Part shown: piece by piece, positions 6,270-15,884 of the stretch
Numbering within the stretch: the stretch's first letter is position 1
How the letters are laid out: the number at the start of each line of letters is the position of its first letter
The notes under the pieces: model-generated
The model's input: only the letters and a program-made list of their open reading frames with translations
Told to the model about the DNA's origin: nothing
Databases searched by the model: none
Position numbers and translations under genes: made by a program
Assembly (NCBI GenBank): GCA_027488785.1
Contig: JAIYAY010000018.1
Span: 124,001-188,000 of the forward strand
Reading direction: 5' to 3'
DNA length: 64,000 nt
Source of the DNA: Sphingomonadales bacterium
GTDB taxonomy: Bacteria > Pseudomonadota > Alphaproteobacteria > Sphingomonadales > Sphingomonadaceae

Positions 6270-9146
6270 ATGAAAAATGCGCTTCGCTTCATTCTTGGTT
6301 TCGCAATCGTTTTTGGTGGATCCATCGGCGCCTTGGCAGCGCCTTCGGCTGCACCTGCGGGTGCAGAGCGGACGCAGCCCTGGAATGCCGAAACATCTGA
6401 TCTCGAACCTGACGCCAGCATCGTTTACGGGCGACTGCCCAATGGTTTGCGCTACGCCATTCGCCACAATCAACGTCCGCAGAATCAGGTACTGGTCCGC
6501 ATGACCATCGACTTCGGCTCAGCTGCTGAGGCGGAGGATGAACAGGGTCTGGCACATTTCATAGAACATATGGCCTTTAACGGCAGCACGAACGTGCCCG
6601 AGGGCGAAATGGTCAAAATGCTTGAGCGGCTCGGCCTGTCCTTTGGTGCTGATACCAATGCATCCACTGGCTATACACAAACGCAGTACAAGCTTGATCT
6701 ACCCAAGGCCGACCCGCGTCTCATTGAACGCGCGCTGTTTTTGATGCGAGAGACTGCGCGAGAAATATCTTTTGATCCGGCCGCAGTTGATCGCGAGCGC
6801 GGGGTAATTTTGGCGGAAAAAAGTGCGCGCGAGAATTTTGGATTTCAAAGCGCGCGTGCGGCAAACAACCTGTTTTACCCGAATAGTTTTTACGCAACGC
6901 GATACCCCATCGGCACAACCGAGGTCATACAGACCGCATCGGCAGAAACGATGCGCGCGCTGTATCGCACATATTACCGACCGGACCGCATCAAAATCAT
7001 CGTCGTAGGCCCCGTGGACCCGATTGCCATAGAACGCGAATTGGTAGCAAAATTTGCTGACTGGCAAGTAGACGCACCACCCTTAGGCGCACTCGACCAA
7101 TGCACTTTGGATACTGCACGCGGTTTATCCGCACAAAGCTTCACTCATCCAGAGATTAATGAGAGCATTAGTGTTCAACAGTTTTTGCAGGATAAGAGAC
7201 GGCCTGACACCTTAGACCGCGCGATGATTGAGCTCAAAATGAGTATCGCAAACGCGATCATTTCACGCCGCATGGCACGCCGATCCCGCGAAGAAGACAT
7301 TCCCTTTTTAGGGGGTAGTGTAAATTTCAATTTCGGCCTGTGCGACCAATATGCTGCCATTGGCTACGGCGTAGCGGGCAAGGACGGAAGTTGGCGTTCG
7401 TTGCTCGCTTTTACCGAACAAACGGTTCGCCAAGCAGTGGAATATGGGTTTGAAGAGTCTGAGATTGCTGAACAGATAAAGCGTCTAGATGCACAATATG
7501 AAAATGCAGCCAAAGATGAAGGTACAGAAACGAGTGGGGCAATTGCGAACGCCTTGGTTGCGCTAGACGAAGATGTCTACAACTCGGACAAATATCGCCA
7601 AATATTGTGGCGGCAGATACGTCCCTTTATGACAAAGGCGGCCATCAATGCCGAATTTGCATTTTGGTTCCGTCAGATGGAGCGCCCGCAGATTTTCCTC
7701 ACATCAAAGCAGGGCGCAAAAATTCCCGAGGATGAAATTGTAGCCGCTTATGCCGCCAGTCGTGGCACACCCATCGCTGCACCAATGGCCCGTGCTGCAG
7801 CGCGCTTTGCCTATACAGACTTCGGCCCCGCCGGAACTGTCATTGCCGACAAGACCATTGCAGACTTGGACATTCGCTCCATCCGCTTTGCCAATGGCGT
7901 GTTGCTGAACCTCAAAAAAACCGATTTTGAGGATAATCGAATCCGTTATTCGCTTCGCATCGATGGTGGCCAGCTACATTTTGGTAAAGAAAATGCGGTG
8001 TTGGCTTCGCTAATGTCGGCAGCTTATGTTTCTGGTGGCCTTGAAGCGCACGATGTCGAAGATTTGCGATCCATTTTGGCCGGAACCACCGTGTCCCCCG
8101 CATTCGGTGTTTCCGACAGATTTTTTGGCGCGGCCGGTGCTATCGCGCCCGCCGATTTGGAACGCCAGTTGCAAGTCATGGCCGCATATACCACCCATCC
8201 CGGATATTCTGAAAATGCGCTTCGCCTGTTCCGCCGTCCGCTACCTGAAGTATATGCACGGTTGAAGGCTACTCCGGCGTCTGCGCTTGCGGTCGCGATG
8301 TCGAAAATCATGACCGATGACGATCCGCGCTTTGCGCTCGCGCCCCTTGAAACCATTCAGGGTGCCGATTTCGCGATGCTTAAATCAACATTAGGTGACG
8401 CTTTACGAAAAAATCGTTTAGAAATCGCATTGGTCGGCGACTTGGATATGGATGCAGCCATCGCCGCCGTAGCGCGCAGTTTTGGCGCCCTCCCGACACG
8501 CACAGATGTCGGGAAGGATTATAGCGCGCAACTTCAACCGACCTGGAGTGCGCAGCGGGGGAATTTTGACATTCCCCATAATGGCGAGGCAAACCAGTTG
8601 GCGTGGCGCCGTGTATGGACGACCAACGGTGATTATGACCAAAAAACCACGCAATCCATGGATCTTCTTGCGCGCGTTGCAACGCTTCGCTTGACCGATG
8701 AGCTGCGGGAAAAGCTGGGTGCAACTTATGGTGTCTCCGCAAATTCGGATATGTCCAACCTATATCTTCAGCGGGGTATATTTTCCGTATCCACCGCTGG
8801 CGACCCCAAAGATATTGCGACCATAGAAGCAACGGTCGACCAAGTCATTTCTGCGTTGGTAAAGTCACCTATTGATTCCGACTTGTTCGAGCGTGCGCGC
8901 AAACCCGTGCTTGAAAGCTACGCCGATTGGAAAAAGCAAAACAACACTTGGCTGGGCGTCGTGGCAGAGACGCAGACAAACCCAGATAGGCTCAACCGTT
9001 TTCGGAAAAGTGAATCCAATTTTGCATCGATAACAGCAAATGACCTGTGGGAACTGGCCAAGCAATATTTGGACAAGCCCGCAGAGTTCACATTCCGCGC
9101 ACTTCCAGATGAAATGGTCAGCGCTGGCGCGAAATCTGGCGATTAA
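6270..9146 (+). CDS. M16 family zinc metallopeptidase (pitrilysin-like)
   Basis: A 958-residue exported peptidase. A cleavable signal peptide (residues 1-24, ending ALAA) is followed by the inverted zinc motif HFIEH at residues 96-100, with the third ligand at Glu176 in DRERGV, matching the HxxEH(x)75E pattern. The C-terminal half repeats the M16 fold in inactive form, with the R/Y substrate motif region LREKLGATYGV. The size and two-part layout resemble periplasmic pitrilysin-type M16 proteins of sphingomonads. Substrates are probably peptides; none can be named. The gene ends convergently with the MdeB-like gene, 33 bases apart. Confidence 0.9.
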   Translation: MKNALRFILGFAIVFGGSIGALAAPSAAPAGAERTQPWNAETSDLEPDASIVYGRLPNGLRYAIRHNQRPQNQVLVRMTIDFGSAAEAEDEQGLAHFIEHMAFNGSTNVPEGEMVKMLERLGLSFGADTNASTGYTQTQYKLDLPKADPRLIERALFLMRETAREISFDPAAVDRERGVILAEKSARENFGFQSARAANNLFYPNSFYATRYPIGTTEVIQTASAETMRALYRTYYRPDRIKIIVVGPVDPIAIERELVAKFADWQVDAPPLGALDQCTLDTARGLSAQSFTHPEINESISVQQFLQDKRRPDTLDRAMIELKMSIANAIISRRMARRSREEDIPFLGGSVNFNFGLCDQYAAIGYGVAGKDGSWRSLLAFTEQTVRQAVEYGFEESEIAEQIKRLDAQYENAAKDEGTETSGAIANALVALDEDVYNSDKYRQILWRQIRPFMTKAAINAEFAFWFRQMERPQIFLTSKQGAKIPEDEIVAAYAASRGTPIAAPMARAAARFAYTDFGPAGTVIADKTIADLDIRSIRFANGVLLNLKKTDFEDNRIRYSLRIDGGQLHFGKENAVLASLMSAAYVSGGLEAHDVEDLRSILAGTTVSPAFGVSDRFFGAAGAIAPADLERQLQVMAAYTTHPGYSENALRLFRRPLPEVYARLKATPASALAVAMSKIMTDDDPRFALAPLETIQGADFAMLKSTLGDALRKNRLEIALVGDLDMDAAIAAVARSFGALPTRTDVGKDYSAQLQPTWSAQRGNFDIPHNGEANQLAWRRVWTTNGDYDQKTTQSMDLLARVATLRLTDELREKLGATYGVSANSDMSNLYLQRGIFSVSTAGDPKDIATIEATVDQVISALVKSPIDSDLFERARKPVLESYADWKKQNNTWLGVVAETQTNPDRLNRFRKSESNFASITANDLWELAKQYLDKPAEFTFRALPDEMVSAGAKSGD

Positions 9147-9179
9147 AGTTTGAAACCATTTCGTATGATTTTTGCTGCT

Positions 9180-11522
9180 TCACCTTTTTAAAAACAACTC
9201 CGCCATAGCATCAATAATTGCAGCGGAATCGAGCCGATATTTGCTGTATAGGTCGGGCAAATCCCCCGTCTGACCGAAACGGTCTGTGCCCAGCGGACTG
9301 ACACGCATACCATGCACGCCGCCTAGCCATGACAAGGCCCCGGGTGACCCGTCGATCACTGTGACAATGCCTGCGTCGGGCGCCAGAATGGATAACAAAT
9401 CCTCTGCATGACTTTTCTGCATGCTACGATCTGTCCAACGCGCCGCCTTACTTGCGGACCATTCACGATGCAGCACATCGGGGGAAGTCACGTTTAACAC
9501 GCCTAAACCGGGGATATCGTCCATCATTTGTTCATATGCTGCCAACACCTCAGGCGCGATTGCGCCTGTAAATATAAGTGCCGCCTCAGCCCCTGCTGCT
9601 GGTCGCCGCAACCAGTATCCACCTTTTAGGGCATCTGCCTCCCAATCCGTATCGGCGCGTTCCACTTGCGCGACCTGACGCGTGCTCAATCGCAGATAAA
9701 CAGAGCTTCCGTCTGGCTTTTGCAAATATTCAAACGCCCACCGCATGAACAGGGCAACTTCATCGGCATAAGCAGGCTCAAAATAGGCAAGGCCCGGTTG
9801 CCCCATACCAATCAACGGCGTGTTGATAGACTGATGCGCGCCGCCTTCTGGTCCTAAAGTCAAACCGGACGGCGTTCCGACCAACAGAAAACGCGCATCT
9901 GAATAGCAACCATAATTCAGCGCGTCGAGGCCACGAGCGATGAAAGGATCATAAACCGTACCAACAGGAATAAGGCGCGTACCAAAATGCGGGGCCGCCA
10001 GTCCAAGCGACGTCAGCAGCAAGAAGAAATTATTTTCCGCAATCCCTAGTTCGATATGCTGTCCCGCTGCATGTGCCGCCCATTTTTGTGCGGAAGGAAT
10101 TTTGGCCTCGCGGAATATGTCGGCCACGTCGGACCGGCGAAACAGCCCGCGTTGGTTAACGAAACCGCCGAGATTGGTTGTCTGCGTCACATCGGGCGCG
10201 GTGGTTACGATCCGGTCCGCCAACTCTTCGGAAGATTTGGCAAGATCGAGGAGCACGTTACCAAATGCTGCCTGCGTTGATTGTACATCGCCCGACGGAA
10301 CTGCGAAGCGGGCGGGCACGGGTATCTGTGGCGATACGGGCTCTGATGGTTTGGCGGCAAGAACGCTGTCGCCAATGAAATTTTTGAGCCGCGCCGCCAT
10401 ATTGCCACCAAGGCCAGCAAATGGTTCCCACTCCTCGCCTACTTCAATGCCCATGGACATACGAAGTTGGTCTATCTGGCCGGGGTTCATCATCCCCGAA
10501 TGATTGTCCTTATGACCCGCAAGCGGTAGACCATAGCCTTTGACCGTATAGGCAATGAACAATGTTGGCCGTTCATCATCGGCACTATCAAATGCATCCA
10601 TCAATGTTTCGATGCAATGCCCACCCAGATTGGTCATCAGCGCAGCCAGACCATCGTCATCGAAACTATCAAGTAGCTTCTTCACATGCGGTTTGCCGCC
10701 AATATCTGCCATCAGGCGCGCGCGCCACGCCGCACCGCCCTGATAGGTGAGAACCGCAAATTCCGCATTGGGACAATTTTCGATCCAGTCCTCCAGTGCC
10801 TTCCCTCCGGGCCGAGAGAAGGCTTCGCGTTGCAACTTGCCGCTCTTCAAGGTGATTACCCGCCATCCGGTGGTCTCGAAAATATCGTCAAAGCGCCGAA
10901 ACATTCGGTCTGCCGTGGTGCTGTCGAGCGACTGCCGGTTATAGTCAACCACCCACCAGCAGTTCCTGATGTCGTGCTTATACCCTTCAATAAGGCATTC
11001 GTAGATATTGCCTTCATCCAGCTCAGCATCGCCCATCAGCGAAATCATCCGGCCTGCATTGCCCTCGTCTATCGATCCGTGCGCGACCAAATAGTCCTGA
11101 ACCAGACTGGAAAAGGCGGTAATCGCCACGCCCAAACCTACAGAACCTGTAGAGAAATCCACCGGAATTTTATCCTTTGTCCGGGAAGGATAGCTTTGTG
11201 CGCCGCCAAGGGCCCGAAACTGTTGCAATTGCTCCAGCGACTGATTGCCAAGAAGATAATGGATGGCTTGCAGCACTGGCCCCGCATGTGGCTTGACCGA
11301 AACCTTGTCATTCGGGCGCAGCGCATGAAAATAGAGTGCCGCCATAATTGCCGTCATCGACGCGCAGCTTGCCTGATGTCCACCAACCTTCAATCCATCC
11401 CGTTTTGGCCGGATATGGTTGGCGTTGTGCACAATCCAAGAGGCCAACCAACGCAGCCGCGTGTCGAGTGTTTCGATTGCTGCTATTTTCTCTTCACGCT
11501 TGTCGACGGCAATATTGGTCAT
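9180..11522 (-). CDS. MdeB-like 2-oxo acid dehydrogenase E1 / transketolase-fold protein
   Basis: A 779-residue thiamine diphosphate enzyme of the homodimeric pyruvate dehydrogenase E1 / transketolase type. The TPP motif begins GDAELDEGNI and ends DYNRQS, and a pyrimidine-binding domain with AENNFFLLLTSLGLA lies in the C-terminal half. No E2 or E3 genes are near. In Pseudomonas putida such an orphan E1, MdeB, acts with methionine gamma-lyase and is next to an Lrp-type regulator, MdeR; here too an Lrp gene is divergent. A role in oxidising 2-oxobutyrate or a similar 2-oxo acid is inference. ATG 11522 was chosen over an upstream in-frame start at 11564. Confidence 0.72.
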   Translation of the reverse strand: MTNIAVDKREEKIAAIETLDTRLRWLASWIVHNANHIRPKRDGLKVGGHQASCASMTAIMAALYFHALRPNDKVSVKPHAGPVLQAIHYLLGNQSLEQLQQFRALGGAQSYPSRTKDKIPVDFSTGSVGLGVAITAFSSLVQDYLVAHGSIDEGNAGRMISLMGDAELDEGNIYECLIEGYKHDIRNCWWVVDYNRQSLDSTTADRMFRRFDDIFETTGWRVITLKSGKLQREAFSRPGGKALEDWIENCPNAEFAVLTYQGGAAWRARLMADIGGKPHVKKLLDSFDDDGLAALMTNLGGHCIETLMDAFDSADDERPTLFIAYTVKGYGLPLAGHKDNHSGMMNPGQIDQLRMSMGIEVGEEWEPFAGLGGNMAARLKNFIGDSVLAAKPSEPVSPQIPVPARFAVPSGDVQSTQAAFGNVLLDLAKSSEELADRIVTTAPDVTQTTNLGGFVNQRGLFRRSDVADIFREAKIPSAQKWAAHAAGQHIELGIAENNFFLLLTSLGLAAPHFGTRLIPVGTVYDPFIARGLDALNYGCYSDARFLLVGTPSGLTLGPEGGAHQSINTPLIGMGQPGLAYFEPAYADEVALFMRWAFEYLQKPDGSSVYLRLSTRQVAQVERADTDWEADALKGGYWLRRPAAGAEAALIFTGAIAPEVLAAYEQMMDDIPGLGVLNVTSPDVLHREWSASKAARWTDRSMQKSHAEDLLSILAPDAGIVTVIDGSPGALSWLGGVHGMRVSPLGTDRFGQTGDLPDLYSKYRLDSAAIIDAMAELFLKR

Positions 11523-11600
11523 GGCTGTTTTCCGCTTAAATGAGAGAAAGACTTTAGCCAGCACACCCCAGCATGTCCTTGCGTATCATGACAGTAAATG

Positions 11601-11623
11601 GCATATTATTTGATATATTATGC
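11601..11623. promoter_or_regulatory. Palindrome, candidate Lrp operator
   Basis: A 23-bp AT-rich interrupted palindrome (GCATA at 11601-11605, TATGC at 11619-11623; 9 of 11 positions pair) lies between the divergent MdeB-like and Lrp genes, 27 bases before the Lrp start. Lrp/AsnC proteins bind AT-rich pseudo-palindromes and usually autoregulate, so this is a plausible operator. Confidence 0.5.
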
Positions 11624-11650
11624 TTAAATTATAGCAATTAGGTTTAAAAT

Positions 11651-12133
11651 ATGCCAAAAAATGTACTCGATGCAATCGACCGTAAGATTATCGATTGCCT
11701 TCAATCAGATGGCCGAATGTCCAATCAGGAACTCTCTGAGCGGGTCGGCTTATCGCCGAGCCCCTGTCTGCGGCGGGTACGCCAGTTGGAGGCAGATGGC
11801 ACCATCACGCACTATGTTGCTTTGGTCGATCCTGAGAAAGTCGGCCTCGCCGTCACGGCATTTGTCCGCGTGCGCCTTGACCAACAAGATGATCGTCATA
11901 TGGAAGATTTCGAGACGGCCGTAGCTAGCTTTCCCGAGGTCATGGAATGTTATCTGATGACAGGCGAGGCAGATTATCAATTACGCATATTGGTCGGATC
12001 TTTGACGCAATTTGAGGATTTCCTGCGCCATCGGCTGACCCGGGTGAAGGGCGTTGCTAATGTGACCACCAGCTTTGCGCTGCGGCCTGTCATTTACAAG
12101 ACGTCGGTTCCCACTTTGGAGCCACGCATGTGA
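11651..12133 (+). CDS. Lrp/AsnC family transcriptional regulator
   Basis: A 160-residue feast/famine regulator. The AsnC helix-turn-helix is at residues 5-55 (LDAIDRKIIDCLQSDGR, then LSERVGLSPSPCLRRVRQLE) and the ligand-binding RAM domain is at about 65-145, including VMECYLMTGEADYQLRI. It likely senses an amino acid. It is divergent from the MdeB-like gene and upstream of a class III aminotransferase, so either or both may be targets. The MdeR-MdeB arrangement of Pseudomonas putida is an established parallel; the ligand here is unknown. Confidence 0.9.
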   Translation: MPKNVLDAIDRKIIDCLQSDGRMSNQELSERVGLSPSPCLRRVRQLEADGTITHYVALVDPEKVGLAVTAFVRVRLDQQDDRHMEDFETAVASFPEVMECYLMTGEADYQLRILVGSLTQFEDFLRHRLTRVKGVANVTTSFALRPVIYKTSVPTLEPRM

Positions 12134-12253
12134 CTGTACGATCGTTGACAAGCGAGGCCGATATAAAATTTTCCGGACACAACAATCTTTTCAATCGAGA
12201 ATGACAGTAATACGGTCGCATAAGGGATAAAGACCCGTTGGTGGAGTGACGTG

Positions 12254-13570
12254 ATGAAACTGGAAAATGACCCCCTTGCTGCATTTTGGATGCCGTTTAC
12301 GGCGAACCGGGCGTTCAAGACAACGCCGCGGCAGCTAAAATCTGCGAAGGATATGCATTATACCAGCGATGATGGACGGCAGGTCCTTGATGGTACAGCC
12401 GGACTTTGGGCGGTCAATGCAGGTCACTGCCGTGCACCCATTGTCGAAGCGATCCAGAAATGCGCCGCAGAGCTTGATTATGCTCCGCCCTTCCAATTGG
12501 GACATCCACTGGCATTTGAACTGGCTTCGCGCCTCGCAACGCTGATGCCAGAAGGGCTGGACCGCATATTCTTCACCAACTCGGGTTCGGAATCGGTCGA
12601 TACTGCTCTCAAGATTGCGCTCGCCTATCAACGCGCGATTGGCCAAGGTACGCGCACCCGCCTGATCGGACGGGAACGCGGCTATAATGGCGTTGGCTTT
12701 GGCGGCATTTCGGTTGGCGGCATCGTCAACAACCGGCGGCAATTTGGCACCCTGCTTACGGGTGTTGATCATCTTCCGCACACCCATAATCTTGAACATA
12801 ATGCCTTTACCAAGGGCCGTCCCGAATGGGGGGCGCACCTCGCCGATAATCTGGAGGCCATTATCGCGCTGCATGGCGCCGAGACCATTGCGGCGGTCAT
12901 TGTCGAACCCATGGCGGGATCAACCGGCGTGTTGGTGCCGCCAATCGGCTATCTCGAAAAATTGCGCGAGATTACCCGCAAACACGGTATCGTGCTTATC
13001 TTTGACGAAGTTATTACGGCTTTTGGGCGTGTTGGCGGTACGACAGCATCCGAAACCTTAGGCGTGACGCCCGACATCATCACAATGGCCAAAGGCCTTA
13101 CAAACGCTGCGGTGCCTATGGGTGCTGTCGCCGTCAGCCGTCATATCCATGATGGCGTCGTCGAAGGCGGTCCTGATGGCATCGAATTATTCCACGGCTA
13201 TACATATTCAGGCCACCCCTTGGCTGCATCAGCAGCCTTGGCAACGCTCGACCTTTACAAGTCGGAGGGCATTTTCGAACATGCCAGTTCGCTCCATGGC
13301 TATTGGCAGGAAGCGATACACAGTCTGAAGGGCAAAAAGCATATTATCGACATCCGCAACATGGGCATTGTTGCGGCCATCGAACTTGCGCCGCATGCCG
13401 CAGGCGTTGGCAAGCGCGGCATGCAATTGTTCCACAAATGCTTCGACAATGGCGTACTCGTAAGGGCCACGGGAGACATTATTGCGCTTTCACCGCCGCT
13501 CATTCTGCAAAAAAATCATATCGATGAAATCGTTGGACGAATCAGTGAATTGATCGAAACCGTCGATTAA
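12254..13570 (+). CDS. Class III aminotransferase (omega-amino acid:pyruvate type)
   Basis: PLP-dependent fold I transaminase. The start region DPLAAFWMPFTANRAFK and GTAGLWAVNAGHCR match the beta-alanine/omega-amino acid:pyruvate aminotransferase group. The PLP lysine is Lys280 in TMAKGLTNAAVPMG, preceded by the LIFDEVITAFGRVG signature. The 438-residue length is usual. ATG 12254 is behind GGTGGAG; GTG 12251 is the alternative. It probably moves a terminal amino group to pyruvate; beta-alanine, taurine-like or polyamine-derived substrates are all possible. Its stop codon overlaps that of the convergent MDR gene by 4 bases. Confidence 0.85.
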   Translation: MKLENDPLAAFWMPFTANRAFKTTPRQLKSAKDMHYTSDDGRQVLDGTAGLWAVNAGHCRAPIVEAIQKCAAELDYAPPFQLGHPLAFELASRLATLMPEGLDRIFFTNSGSESVDTALKIALAYQRAIGQGTRTRLIGRERGYNGVGFGGISVGGIVNNRRQFGTLLTGVDHLPHTHNLEHNAFTKGRPEWGAHLADNLEAIIALHGAETIAAVIVEPMAGSTGVLVPPIGYLEKLREITRKHGIVLIFDEVITAFGRVGGTTASETLGVTPDIITMAKGLTNAAVPMGAVAVSRHIHDGVVEGGPDGIELFHGYTYSGHPLAASAALATLDLYKSEGIFEHASSLHGYWQEAIHSLKGKKHIIDIRNMGIVAAIELAPHAAGVGKRGMQLFHKCFDNGVLVRATGDIIALSPPLILQKNHIDEIVGRISELIETVD

Positions 13571-14637
13571 AGCGACAGGACAATCTTCCCGACATGCTGC
13601 TTCGTCAAAAACGCTTCCTGCGCTTTGACGATGTCAGATAGGTCGTATGTCGCTGCCACTACCGGCCGGATTTCACCGCGTTCTATATAAGAGACAAGAT
13701 TTGGGAACACGTCTGGTTCCAGCACCGTGCAGCCAATCAGGCGCAAATCCTTAAGGTACAAAGTCCGCAGATCAAGATCGACAATGGGGCCCGAAATGGC
13801 ACCTGAAACGCCATAGCGACCACCGCGTTTCAAGACGTTTAGGATGGCGCCGAACTGTGATCCTCCTACAATATCTAAAGCAGCGTCGAAATATTCCTGC
13901 CCAAACAAAGCTTCCAGATTGGCATCTCGCTGGACCACCTGAGACGCGCCGAGCGACCGAACAATATCCGCCTTTGCGTCAGCGGCTATTGCGGTCACCT
14001 CGGCACCTCGCCTTTTGGCAAGTTGTACCGCGGCGGAGCCAACACCGCCCGACGCTCCGGTGATCAACACGCGCTCTCCCGCCTGCAAGTTAATCCGCGT
14101 CAGGATGTTTTCTGCGGTCCCATAAGCGCAGGGAAAGCTCGCCAGTTCAATGTCCGATAGTTCGGAATTCACACGATGTGCATGCAGGGACGGGACGCAT
14201 GTATAGTCAGCAAAGCCACCATCGACTTCGGAGCCAAAATAGAGAATGTCGAAGCTGCTAGCCCCGCGAAAAACAGGTTCAACCAACACCCGTTCACCAA
14301 CACGCACCGGGTCCACGTTATCGCCCACAGCGACAATCCGACCGCAGGCATCCGCCCCCTGAATGCGCGGAAACTGAAAAGCCGCCCCCGACCAGCCGTC
14401 ATCCTGCGCACCAGCGATCCCGGACGCGGCGCCCACGTCCGTCGCCTCTGCCACGGCCTTTGAGTACCAGCCGATGCGGGTGTTGATATCGGTATTATTG
14501 ACGCCGGCGGCCGCAACGCGGATCAACACATCGTTCGGCTCCGGTATAGGCACCGGCACGTCGTCCCGAAAATCCAGCTTATCATAGCCACCATGGCCAG
14601 TCAGCAAAACCGCGCGCATATTGGCGGCTATTGTCAC
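13567..14637 (-). CDS. MDR family NAD(P)-dependent oxidoreductase (quinone reductase-like)
   Basis: A 356-residue medium-chain dehydrogenase/reductase. The GroES-like catalytic domain starts KLDFRDDVPVPIPEPNDVLIRV, and the nucleotide-binding motif is LITGASGGVGSAAVQLAKRRGA near residue 195. The structural and catalytic zinc cysteines of alcohol dehydrogenases are missing, so it belongs with the zinc-free quinone oxidoreductase-type members. It is the last gene of the dehydrogenase-Rieske operon and its ATG overlaps the Rieske stop (ATGA), so it should serve that pathway, but the substrate is unknown. It does not have the flavin/iron-sulfur make-up of a Rieske reductase. Confidence 0.75.
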   Translation of the reverse strand: MTIAANMRAVLLTGHGGYDKLDFRDDVPVPIPEPNDVLIRVAAAGVNNTDINTRIGWYSKAVAEATDVGAASGIAGAQDDGWSGAAFQFPRIQGADACGRIVAVGDNVDPVRVGERVLVEPVFRGASSFDILYFGSEVDGGFADYTCVPSLHAHRVNSELSDIELASFPCAYGTAENILTRINLQAGERVLITGASGGVGSAAVQLAKRRGAEVTAIAADAKADIVRSLGASQVVQRDANLEALFGQEYFDAALDIVGGSQFGAILNVLKRGGRYGVSGAISGPIVDLDLRTLYLKDLRLIGCTVLEPDVFPNLVSYIERGEIRPVVAATYDLSDIVKAQEAFLTKQHVGKIVLSL

Positions 14638-15884
14638 TCAGCGCGTTCCAGCCCGAATTGGTTGAGATACCATTTCTGGAAGTTTAGCACGCTGCCTTCC
14701 TGATCAGAATATCGACCGGGCCGATACCGGCTCGACATGATACCTTCCTGATTATTTTCGGTTATGACTTTGTCTTGCGTGGTTGTGGCATGATAGCCCC
14801 AAATCATCTTTTCAATGTCCACTTGAGCCTCGGTCGCGCGTCCATCCACCAGCCAGATCATCTCAACGTCAGTCGCCAATGCGCTACGCGGGGTGAATTG
14901 GAACAGAATGGCAAAATGATCATCTGCAACAATTTGGCTGAACGGGCTGAAGCTTAAGTGCATCCGTCCACCATCCGCTTTCGTGCGCTTGCCCATCAGC
15001 GGAGCCGGTGCAGAGCCGTCTTGCGTTTCTGAGGCCCAGCCGTCTTTGTTCATCCGTTGCATCAACAGGCGCAGATGGCTGCTCTCGGGTGCGTCATCAA
15101 TAGTACCAATGGGTCTACCTGCGGCGGCGGCGCTTTCTTCCCAGGCCGCTAATTTAGGCGCGAAGTCAGCGATGGCGTCCGCTGGCCCGGAACTTGGCCC
15201 AGCGCCAACGGCGACGATAGATTCAGATGCATGCATCGAACAGAATTCCGGATGCGATGGCACACAATGATAGCATTCAAAGAAATTCTCGACGACCAGT
15301 TTCCAGTTGGCGGTCGTGGGGTAGCTGCCTGCATGCGCGATCCGTGCGTCGGCAAATCCGTGATAGTCTAGGATTGGTCCCATATCACCAAAGGTGGCAT
15401 CAAAATCGACGGGCTCATCTTCACTCATGTTGATGAAGATCAAGCCGTGAAACACGCGGATATGGCATGCGAACAGGCTGTTTTCCGCTTTATCGAAATC
15501 CTCAGGCATCAGTCGTGCGGAAATCAGACGTCCGTCAAGGCCAAAGGTCCAAGCGTGATAGGGGCAGACTAGACGCGGCGCGTTGCCGCTTTCCGCCTGG
15601 CAGATCGTCGATCCACGGTGACGGCAAACGTTGAAGAAGGCCCGGACGCTGTCTGCATTTTCACGAATGACAATGATCTGTTCATTGCCAACCCGAAACA
15701 GGAAATAATCACCCTTATTGGGGATACGGGACACATGGCCGGCCAGTAGCCATTTCTGGCTGATGACTTGGTCGAAATCCGCCTTAAACACAGCATCGCT
15801 GGTGTAAAATTCCTGATCAAAGCTATACCCCATCCGCGTTTTTGCGGCGAGTTGTTGCATGATGGCATGTGATGTCTCAGTCAT
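14634..15884 (-). CDS. Rieske non-heme iron oxygenase, alpha subunit (quaternary amine type)
   Basis: A 416-residue ring-hydroxylating-type oxygenase. The Rieske [2Fe-2S] ligands are Cys87, His89, Cys107 and His110 (CRHRG and CPYH). The mononuclear iron site is ECYHCVPSH: His206 and His211, with Glu203 in the bridging position where aromatic dioxygenases have Asp; Glu here is known from carnitine monooxygenase CntA and relatives acting on quaternary amines. Lying after two demethylating dehydrogenase genes (1-base overlap), it is a good candidate for betaine N-demethylation giving formaldehyde. No beta subunit or reductase accompanies it. Substrate identity is inference. Confidence 0.82.
   Translation of the reverse strand: MTETSHAIMQQLAAKTRMGYSFDQEFYTSDAVFKADFDQVISQKWLLAGHVSRIPNKGDYFLFRVGNEQIIVIRENADSVRAFFNVCRHRGSTICQAESGNAPRLVCPYHAWTFGLDGRLISARLMPEDFDKAENSLFACHIRVFHGLIFINMSEDEPVDFDATFGDMGPILDYHGFADARIAHAGSYPTTANWKLVVENFFECYHCVPSHPEFCSMHASESIVAVGAGPSSGPADAIADFAPKLAAWEESAAAAGRPIGTIDDAPESSHLRLLMQRMNKDGWASETQDGSAPAPLMGKRTKADGGRMHLSFSPFSQIVADDHFAILFQFTPRSALATDVEMIWLVDGRATEAQVDIEKMIWGYHATTTQDKVITENNQEGIMSSRYRPGRYSDQEGSVLNFQKWYLNQFGLERAE

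Noticed and set aside
10686-11543. Open frame of 285 codons on the plus strand
   Set aside because: Antisense to the MdeB-like gene over its thiamine-binding half, without family similarity.
12145-12169. TTGACA followed by TATAAAAT as a sigma-70 promoter for the aminotransferase
   Set aside because: The spacing is about 11-13 bases, too short for a working -35/-10 pair.
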